Origin: Alphaproteobacteria bacterium
Lineage (GTDB): Bacteria > Pseudomonadota > Alphaproteobacteria > UBA8366
NCBI GenBank assembly: GCA_028281325.1
Contig: JANQKC010000009.1
Coordinates: forward strand, 1-64,000
Direction: 5' to 3'
DNA length: 64,000 bases
Below, piece by piece: positions 53,214-64,000 of this stretch (position 1 is the first letter of the stretch; each line of letters starts with the position of its first letter). The translations under genes were made by a program, and so were the position numbers. The notes beneath the pieces were generated by a model. That model was given only the letters and a program-made list of their open reading frames with translations, was not told the origin of the DNA and ran no database searches.

Positions 53214-55331
53214 TCAGCCGGCGGACGACTGTGCGGCGTCCGACTTCGCGACGAGACGGTCCGCCGGAAAGGTCACGGTCACGGTCGTTCCCTGGCCGAG
53301 ATCGCTCTCCAGCAACAGGGTCCCGCCCTGAAGGCCGACGAGGGACTTCACGATCGGCAGGCCGAGCCCGGTCCCCTCGGCCTGGCGGACAATTTCATGG
53401 TCGACCCGCTCGAACGGCGTCAGGGCTTTCTTGATCTCGTCCGGCGGTATGCCGATGCCGGTATCGACAACGACGATGGCCAGGCTTCCGTCCCGCACTT
53501 GTCGCGCCGAGACCTCGACGCGTCCGCCTTGGGGCGTGAACTTCACGGCGTTGGAAAGGAGGTTGAAGAGGACCTGTTTGCAGGCCCGCCGGTCGCCCCG
53601 CAGGGCCGGCAGGTCGGGCGGGCATTCCTTCGCCAAACCAAGGTCACCGACATAGGCCGCTTCACGGAAATGCTGTACGCAATCCTCGATCAAATTGGCG
53701 ATGTCGATTTCTTCATCGTCGCCAAGCTCAAATTTGCCGGCCTCGATCCGCGAGAGATCGAGAATATCGTTTAACAGACTCAGCAAATGCTCGGCGCTGC
53801 GATGAATATCGGTGGCGTATTCCTTGTACTTCGGCGGCGACACCGGACCGAGCACCTCCTGCGAGATCGCCTCGGAGAACCCGAGGATCGCGTTCATCGG
53901 CGTCCGCAGCTCATGGCTCATATTCGCCAGGAACTGCGATTTGGTGCGATTGGCCTGTTCCGCCATGTCCCGGGCGATCACCAACTCGGCCTCCTTCGCC
54001 TTGCTCTCGATCGCAATTCCCGCGAGGTAAGCGGTCGTGGTCGCGTAGTCCAGCGAGAAATTGTCCGGCCGCATGGGTCGGTCATAGTAGACCGCAAAGG
54101 TTCCAAGAACACTTCCGTCTGAGGATTTAATCGGTTCGGACCAGCACGCCCGGAGTCCCGCCTGCGTCGCTGCATCGCGGAATGCCGCCCATTTCGGATC
54201 GGACTGGATGTCTTCGGTAACCACGCGTTCGCCGAGATATGCCGCCGTGCCGCAACAACCGGCGACCGGACCGATCTCGATGCCGTCGACCAACTCGTTA
54301 TAGAAATCGGGAAGATTGGGCGCCGAACCGAACGACAGGTGATTTCCGTCCTCGGCGGTCAGAAGGACCGAACAGCGTATGCCCGGAATCGCCCCTTCCA
54401 TACCTGTCACAAGCGCACTGAGAATTTCATCCAATGACGCCCCGGACGCCAACAGTTCCAGTGCTTTGTTCCGGCCTTCGATAATCTGTTCAGCGCGCAT
54501 GCGGCCGGTGATATCCCGCGCCGTGCCACGATATCCGAGAAACGCATCGTTATCCTGACCGAACACCGGCAGGCCACTCACCGAAAGATGGCGGATCTCG
54601 CCGTCACCCAGGTCCAGGCTGTATTCGAAGTCGCGGAACCCGCGACGCGCCAGCAGAACTTCTCGGTGACGGCGCCACTTCGCCTCCCTGGCCGGATCGA
54701 TGCCGGCGAGTTCCCAGTGGGTTCGCCCTTTTGCCAGCCCCGCCAGCGCGACGCCCGCAGCATCCTCGGCGAAAAAATCGGTGAACCGCAACGCGGCGTC
54801 CATCTCCCACAGCCAGTCCGATCCCACATAGGCGAAATCCTTGAAGCGCTGCTGGCTTTCCGACAACGCCTCCTGCGCCTGCGTCAACGCCGTCACATCG
54901 GTTTCGGTCACGACGATTTCATTGCCGGGCAGCTTGCTTTCCTGGATCAGGAAGCAGGTTCCGTCATCCCGGCGGCGCAGTATGGAACCGCTTGGATCCT
55001 TGTGGCGCTTTAGCCGCGCTTTGACGAATTCCTCTTCCCGGCCGATCGCGGCAGGAACATGCCCCCCTTCAAAGAAAGCACGCACCATGTCGTCGAATCG
55101 CATCCCCGGCTCGATCATGTCGCGCACCGGGCCATGCAGCCGGCGGTATTCCTCATTCGCGATCACCAGGCAGCCGTCGGCGTCGTAGAGCGCGAACCCC
55201 TCCTGCAGGCCGTGGACGATTTCCTCGAACCAAGCCTCGGTGTATCCGGGTTTCGGCGGCTTGGATCGGGACAGTGCTTTCCCGCCGCCCTTGCCCTCTG
55301 CATTTCCTGTTTTGGTTTTGGCCTTCGCCAT
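53214..55331 (-). CDS. PAS/GAF sensor histidine kinase
   Basis: 705 residues from the ATG at 55331 (a TTG six codons earlier is less likely). Domains in order: a Lys-rich N-terminus, a PAS domain (about 30-150, EIVHGLQEGFALYDADGCLV), a second PAS/PAC (about 160-275), a GAF domain (about 300-445, GCCGTAAYLGERVVTEDIQS), then HisKA with the phospho-acceptor His in FLANMSHELRTPMNAILGFS and HATPase_c with NLLSNAVKFTPQGG, VVDTGIGIPPDEI and EGTGLGLPIVKSLVG. There is no membrane helix, so it is cytoplasmic. No response regulator or receiver domain lies next to it, so it is an orphan kinase with an unknown partner. Confidence 0.95.
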   Translation of the reverse strand: MAKAKTKTGNAEGKGGGKALSRSKPPKPGYTEAWFEEIVHGLQEGFALYDADGCLVIANEEYRRLHGPVRDMIEPGMRFDDMVRAFFEGGHVPAAIGREEEFVKARLKRHKDPSGSILRRRDDGTCFLIQESKLPGNEIVVTETDVTALTQAQEALSESQQRFKDFAYVGSDWLWEMDAALRFTDFFAEDAAGVALAGLAKGRTHWELAGIDPAREAKWRRHREVLLARRGFRDFEYSLDLGDGEIRHLSVSGLPVFGQDNDAFLGYRGTARDITGRMRAEQIIEGRNKALELLASGASLDEILSALVTGMEGAIPGIRCSVLLTAEDGNHLSFGSAPNLPDFYNELVDGIEIGPVAGCCGTAAYLGERVVTEDIQSDPKWAAFRDAATQAGLRACWSEPIKSSDGSVLGTFAVYYDRPMRPDNFSLDYATTTAYLAGIAIESKAKEAELVIARDMAEQANRTKSQFLANMSHELRTPMNAILGFSEAISQEVLGPVSPPKYKEYATDIHRSAEHLLSLLNDILDLSRIEAGKFELGDDEEIDIANLIEDCVQHFREAAYVGDLGLAKECPPDLPALRGDRRACKQVLFNLLSNAVKFTPQGGRVEVSARQVRDGSLAIVVVDTGIGIPPDEIKKALTPFERVDHEIVRQAEGTGLGLPIVKSLVGLQGGTLLLESDLGQGTTVTVTFPADRLVAKSDAAQSSAG

Positions 55332-55576
55332 AGATGAAAGTCTCGCCAAATCAACGTGATATGGCCGAACCTTCGCAAAAGATGGTTGATGCTTGGTTAA
55401 CTACGCACCCATCGGGACCAACGCGGGAAACCCCGCATACGGCTCAATGACGGCGACAACCCATCCACCGCAATCGATTGACGTCAAAAAGAACGTCGAT
55501 AGGGAATGGCCGGGAAGGTGCGGAAAACAGCGGATTCCTAACGATGGCCAAAGGTCTCCTACCGGTATCGGCGGCA

Positions 55577-57022
55577 TCAGCGTGGCAGGTCGGAACGCCC
55601 CATGAGGAATTCGTCGATCGCCCGGGCACATTGACGGCCTTCCCGGATCGCCCAAACGACCAAGGACTGGCCCCGGCGCATATCGCCGGCGGAAAAGATC
55701 TTATCGGCCGAAGTCTTATAGACTTCGGTGTCGGCGTCGACATTGCCGCGGTCGTCCAGCTTGACCGTAAGAGCGTCGAGCATTCCCTCGTGAACAGGGT
55801 GAACGAATCCCATCGCCAGCAGGACGAGATCGGCCTTGAGCACGAATTCGGACCCGTCCACTTCCTTCATCTGCATCCGCCCGTCCTCGCCGACGGCCCA
55901 TTCCAGGCGGACCCCGTTCAAGCCCGAGACACGACCGTTGTCGTCGCCGGAGAAGGATTTGGTCATCACCGACCAATCGCGGTCGCATCCTTCTTCATGC
56001 GACGTCGACGTGCGCAGCTTCATCGGCCATTCCGGCCAGGACAAAGCCTTGTCCTCGCGTTCCGGCGGTTTCGGCATCAATTCGAGCTGGGTCACCGACG
56101 CGGCGCCTTGACGGACCGACGTGCCGACACAGTCGGACCCCGTATCGCCGCCACCGATGACGATGACGTGACGGTCCTGCGCCAGGATTGCGACATCGTC
56201 CGGCACCGTCACGCCCGCGACGCGGTCGTTTTGCTGCGACAGGAAATCCATCGCGAAGTGAATACCGCCCAGGTCCCGGCCGGGAACCGGCAGATCACGC
56301 GGCACTTCCGATCCCCCGCAGAGAGCGATGGCGTCGAAATCGTCCAGCAAACCGTCGATCGGCACATTCTCGCCGACATGGCTGTTCGGCCTGAACTCCA
56401 CGCCCTCGGTCTGCATCTGCGCCATCCGGCGGTCGATCAGGTGCTTTTCCATCTTGAAATCGGGAATCCCGATCCGAAGCAAACCGCCGATCCGCTGATT
56501 CTTCTCGTATACCACCACTTTATGGCCGGCGCGCGCCAACTGCTGCGCGCAGGCCAGTCCGGCCGGTCCCGATCCGACGACCGCGACGCGCTTGTCCGTA
56601 TGATGGCCGGTCGGTTGCGGCGTGATCCAGCCTTCCTCCCAGCCGCGGTCGACCAGCGCGCATTCGATGGTCTTGATCGTTACCGGCTCGTCCGTGATGT
56701 TCAGGGTGCACGCTTCCTCGCAGGGCGCAGGACATATACGCCCGGTGAATTCCGGAAAATTATTCGTCGAATGAAGCAGTTCCAGCCCTTCGCGCCACTT
56801 GTTCCGATACACAAGATCGTTCCAATCCGGAATGATGTTGTTTACCGGGCACCCCTGATGGCAGTACGGAATGCCGCAGTCCATGCATCGCGCGCCCTGT
56901 TCCGCGACGTCTTCGCGCGGCATCGGAACAACGAATTCTTCCCAATGGCGCACGCGCTCTTCAACCGGCTCATAGCGCCGGTCCTCGCGTTCGATCTCCA
57001 AAAACCCGGTTGGCTTACCCAT
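55577..57022 (-). CDS. gltD: Glutamate synthase (NADPH) small subunit
   Basis: 481 residues. GltD passes electrons from NADPH to GltB. The N-terminal cysteine clusters ([20 protein letters not shown] and [12 protein letters not shown]) hold the 4Fe-4S centres. FAD-binding ([20 protein letters not shown]) and NADPH-binding ([20 protein letters not shown]) motifs are clear. It starts 4 bp after the gltB stop on the minus strand, the classical alphaproteobacterial gltBD pair in B-then-D order. Confidence 0.97.
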   Translation of the reverse strand: MGKPTGFLEIEREDRRYEPVEERVRHWEEFVVPMPREDVAEQGARCMDCGIPYCHQGCPVNNIIPDWNDLVYRNKWREGLELLHSTNNFPEFTGRICPAPCEEACTLNITDEPVTIKTIECALVDRGWEEGWITPQPTGHHTDKRVAVVGSGPAGLACAQQLARAGHKVVVYEKNQRIGGLLRIGIPDFKMEKHLIDRRMAQMQTEGVEFRPNSHVGENVPIDGLLDDFDAIALCGGSEVPRDLPVPGRDLGGIHFAMDFLSQQNDRVAGVTVPDDVAILAQDRHVIVIGGGDTGSDCVGTSVRQGAASVTQLELMPKPPEREDKALSWPEWPMKLRTSTSHEEGCDRDWSVMTKSFSGDDNGRVSGLNGVRLEWAVGEDGRMQMKEVDGSEFVLKADLVLLAMGFVHPVHEGMLDALTVKLDDRGNVDADTEVYKTSADKIFSAGDMRRGQSLVVWAIREGRQCARAIDEFLMGRSDLPR

Positions 57023-57026
57023 ACTT

Positions 57027-61664
<4,638 letters not shown>

Positions 61665-62026
61665 GCAGAGATCATCCTATTTCATGCGCCAAGGGCGCGG
61701 CCAAAGTCGTTAATCTACCCGAAACCCGCCATATTTGCTAGGTTTCGGCCATAGCGCAGCCGGCTCCTCACTCCGCCAGGAGAGCGATTTTCGAACCGGT
61801 TGAGTGAAGTATATGCTGCCCGTCGCGGACGCAGCCGACCCTCGCGCCGGGGTTGTTTTTACCGTCCAAACGCGATTTTCGCAAGCGATCGCTCGGTCGA
61901 ATCAAAGCGGCGATCCGACCTAACCCTATGACCTAAAGCATTTCTCCGACGACGCAAGCATCATCGCCCGGATCGTTGCAAATCCGGGGAATGGCCTTGT
62001 CCTAAAGCGCTGGGGGCGGCCCGGGA
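61665..62026. other. Intergenic region of 362 bp upstream of gltB
   Basis: There is no coding frame I can support. On the gltB side (61719-61748) an 8-bp inverted repeat CCGAAACC ... GGTTTCGG with a 14-base loop lies about 55-85 bp before the start codon, and a GCTCTCCTGG...-type hairpin may follow. Promoters for gltB are probably here. Two copies of CCTAAAGC occur near 61930 and 62000. Confidence 0.5.
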
Positions 62027-62275
62027 TCAGGCGACCAAATGCATTTCGAGATAGGAAACCGCAGAATCGAGCGAATCGAGCTTTGCGTAATCGGCCTCGG
62101 GAATGTCGATCCCCAACCGTTCATGCAGCCCGGTAACCAGTGTCAGAAAGTCCATGGAATCGATATCGAATTCCTCTCGAATATCGCCGTCCCGATCGAC
62201 AAGATCGATATCGACCTCGGGCGCGATATGCCCAAGCTCGTCGGTAACAACCTGTTCGATTTCCTCTCGCGTCAT
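62027..62275 (-). CDS. Acyl carrier protein linked to a 2-oxo acid dehydrogenase complex
   Basis: 82 residues. The phosphopantetheine Ser is in EEFDIDSMDFLTLVTGLHER (DSMD). It starts [20 protein letters not shown]. The ATG overlaps the stop of the E2 gene (ATGA, 62272-62275), and a GGAGG site lies inside the E2 end, so it is translated with E2. It differs from the ACP at 19520 in the Ser motif (DSMD against ESLD). A role in handing acyl groups made by the complex to an ACP-dependent pathway is possible; the family of such stand-alone ACPs is diverse. Confidence 0.92.
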   Translation of the reverse strand: MTREEIEQVVTDELGHIAPEVDIDLVDRDGDIREEFDIDSMDFLTLVTGLHERLGIDIPEADYAKLDSLDSAVSYLEMHLVA

Positions 62276-63438
62276 AAAACCTCCGGATGTTGTAACTGCT
62301 CGCCCAGTTTCCTGAGGAACAAGGCGCCGCGGTGACCGTCGCTGACCCGATGATCCGCCGCCAGCGTGGCGGTGATGACCGCCCGCGGTCTCACGGTTCC
62401 GTCGATGACGCAGGCGCGTTCGGTAACGCTTCCGAGCCCGACGATCGCAACCTGCGGCGGATAGATGACGCCGAACAACAGGTCGACGCCGCGTTCGCCG
62501 AGGCTGGACACGGTGACCGTCGGATCGGCCAGTTCCGAGCCGCGGAACCGGCCGCCACGGACCCGCTTGGTCAAGTCCCGCAGCTTCGCCATGACCTCGT
62601 CCAGTGACAATTGGTCCGTATTATGGATCGCCGGCGCCACGAGCCCGCCGCCGCGGATTGAAATTGCCGCGCCGACGTGGATGGCGTCGCTCGGCCGAAA
62701 TCCGCCGTCTTCGAAGAACCCATTCAGGTCGGGAAACTTCCGCAGCGACAGGGCGACCGCCTTCAGGCATGCCGCGCCGATCAACACGCGCTCCGCCGGC
62801 GGACGGTCGGCGTTTGCCGCCGCGAGCCAATCCTGCAAGCCGGTGACATCGATTTCGTATTGCAGATAGTAGTGCGGAATCTCCCGCTTGGACCGCGCCA
62901 TCGCAGCGGCGATCGCCGACCGCATCGCGGTCAAACCGTCGCCCGCAGCCGGTTGCCGTTCTTTGCCGCCCGCGCCTTCCACGTCGGCGTATAGGATTGC
63001 GCCGCCCGCACCGCTTCCGGACAGGGTCGACAAATCCAGCCCGATAGCCGCCGCGAGCTTCCGCGCGGCCGGCGAGGCCCGCACGCGGTCGCCGGGGGAC
63101 GGCGCAACTATAGCCCGCTTCGGTGGAACGGGCGGCACGGTTACCGGCGGCACGCTTGCCGGTTCTGCGGGTTCTGACGGCACAGGCTGCACGGGTGCAT
63201 CCGCGCCGCCGCTGATCATCGCCAAGGGCGTGCCGACAGGCACGGTCGTCCCCGGATCCACGAGAAGCGAGTCGACCGTGCCGTCCTGGAATACCTCGAT
63301 CTCGATCGCGCCCTTCTGCGTGTCGACCACCGCGATGATATCGCCGCGCCCGACGCTGCTGCCAGGTTGAACGAGCCACTCGACGAGCGTGCCCGCCTCC
63401 ATGTCCGCGCCCAGCGACGGCATGCGAAACTCGGTCAT
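62272..63438 (-). CDS. Dihydrolipoamide acyltransferase (E2) of a 2-oxo acid dehydrogenase complex
   Basis: 388 residues from the ATG at 63438, which overlaps the E1-beta stop (TCAT at 63435-63438). Domain order: lipoyl domain with the lipoylated Lys in [16 protein letters not shown], a Pro/Ala linker, peripheral subunit-binding domain ([20 protein letters not shown]), then the catalytic acyltransferase domain with the His in [17 protein letters not shown]. There is one lipoyl domain. It may be pyruvate, acetoin or branched-chain specific; sequence alone does not decide. The coupled ACP gene downstream is unusual. Confidence 0.93.
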   Translation of the reverse strand: MTEFRMPSLGADMEAGTLVEWLVQPGSSVGRGDIIAVVDTQKGAIEIEVFQDGTVDSLLVDPGTTVPVGTPLAMISGGADAPVQPVPSEPAEPASVPPVTVPPVPPKRAIVAPSPGDRVRASPAARKLAAAIGLDLSTLSGSGAGGAILYADVEGAGGKERQPAAGDGLTAMRSAIAAAMARSKREIPHYYLQYEIDVTGLQDWLAAANADRPPAERVLIGAACLKAVALSLRKFPDLNGFFEDGGFRPSDAIHVGAAISIRGGGLVAPAIHNTDQLSLDEVMAKLRDLTKRVRGGRFRGSELADPTVTVSSLGERGVDLLFGVIYPPQVAIVGLGSVTERACVIDGTVRPRAVITATLAADHRVSDGHRGALFLRKLGEQLQHPEVL

Positions 63439-64000
63439 CCGCCGGACCCCATAGTCCCAAGCGTCTGTTTCGTCGCCGCAACAATTTGATCCGCTTGCGG
63501 GATCGACGCCTGTTCCAAATGCGCCGGATAGGGAATGGGCACCTCTTCGCTGCAAACCCGACCGACCGGCGCGTCCAATTCCCAAAAGACCTGCTCGACG
63601 ATACGCGTCGTGATTTCCGCCGCGAGACTGCCGCTTCGCCATCCTTCGTCGACGATGACCGCGCGCCGCGTCTTGGCGACGGACGCCATGATGGTTGCAT
63701 CGTCCAAGGGGCGCAGCGTGCGCAGGTCGACGACTTCCGCGTCGATCCCCTCGCCCTTAAGCCGGTCGGCGGCCTCCAACGTCTTCCACAGCGACCCGCC
63801 ATAGGTGATCAGCGTCACGTCGCTTCCGGGCCGCCGAATGGCGGCCTTGTCGATCGCCACCGCGCCCGCATCGGCGGCCAACGAACCCGTCCGGTTGTAA
63901 AGCATGACGTTCTCGAAAATCAGAACCGGGTCCGGATCTTCCAAGGCGGTCCACAGCATCCCCCGGGCGTCCTCGACGGTCGCCGGCGCGAGAATCTTGA
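63435..64000 (-). CDS. 2-oxo acid dehydrogenase E1 component, beta subunit (3' part of gene)
   Basis: The visible 188 residues are the C-terminal half of an E1-beta (transketolase-like) subunit: [80 protein letters not shown] and [20 protein letters not shown] are all typical. The 5' end lies beyond the right edge of the window. Its stop overlaps the E2 start, so the complex is an operon of E1-beta, E2 and ACP, with E1-alpha presumably upstream outside the window. Confidence 0.94.
   Translation of the reverse strand, partial: KILAPATVEDARGMLWTALEDPDPVLIFENVMLYNRTGSLAADAGAVAIDKAAIRRPGSDVTLITYGGSLWKTLEAADRLKGEGIDAEVVDLRTLRPLDDATIMASVAKTRRAVIVDEGWRSGSLAAEITTRIVEQVFWELDAPVGRVCSEEVPIPYPAHLEQASIPQADQIVAATKQTLGTMGSGG

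Overview
The window is a high-GC (by eye about 60-65 %) bacterial chromosome segment that reads as an alphaproteobacterium, most likely Rhodospirillales-like. The basis is the block tig-clpP-clpX-lon-hup, then tRNA-Val, tRNA-Asp and nuoABCD, which is a typical alphaproteobacterial order, together with TRAP transporters, malonyl-CoA decarboxylase, CaiB-type CoA transferase and an LPS gene (lpxD). I ran no database search, so the taxonomic call is inference. I saw no CRISPR array, phage or intact insertion sequence.

Layout. 1-2.1 kb: start of a complex I operon (nuoA, nuoB, nuoC, partial nuoD, minus strand). 2.1-9.6 kb: three tRNA genes (Asp, Val, Leu) and the proteostasis block hup, lon, clpX, clpP, tig. 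9.7-13.7 kb: a small unknown gene, malonyl-CoA decarboxylase, the NAD(P)H-hydrate repair enzyme and a DUF599-type membrane protein. 13.9-17.2 kb: a secreted nuclease-fold protein, then the queuosine genes queA, queF, queG. 17.2-21 kb: an unknown secreted protein and a KAS-ACP-LpxD lipid module. 21-28.5 kb: CaiB transferase, a nucleotidyltransferase, a Cys-rich secreted peptide and two overlapping lipoprotein genes, the second encoding 1336 residues with no recognised domain. 28.9-33.4 kb: a catabolic locus (MmgE/PrpD, YHS-like peptide, MFS carrier, UxaA large and small subunits). 33.4-36 kb: an autorepressed tetR-yciI-tag operon and a 1-Cys peroxiredoxin. 36-40 kb: LysR, TcuA-like dehydrogenase and a PrpF-family isomerase. 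40.5-50 kb: methyltransferase, AsmA, racemase-like protein, IclR, TRAP DctM/Q/P and a GMC oxidoreductase. 50-53 kb: a decayed dioxygenase fragment, a SelW-like selenoprotein gene, a GlcG-like protein, an enoyl-CoA hydratase-family protein and a TauD-family dioxygenase. 53-64 kb: a hybrid PAS/GAF histidine kinase, gltD, gltB, then an ACP coupled to the E2 and E1-beta genes of a 2-oxo acid dehydrogenase complex that runs off the window.

The most notable points are: (1) a 72-codon selenoprotein gene at 50448-50666 with an in-frame UGA in a Cys-x-x-Sec motif and a stem-loop just downstream, broken in any standard ORF search; (2) a tetR promoter with two near-identical 16-bp palindromes, one lying wholly between the -35 and -10 boxes; (3) the uncharacterised lipoprotein pair; (4) an ACP translationally coupled to a 2-oxo acid dehydrogenase E2; (5) a related 17-bp palindrome in front of both the TRAP operon and the GMC oxidoreductase; (6) a secreted nuclease-fold protein whose two catalytic arginines are both cysteine.
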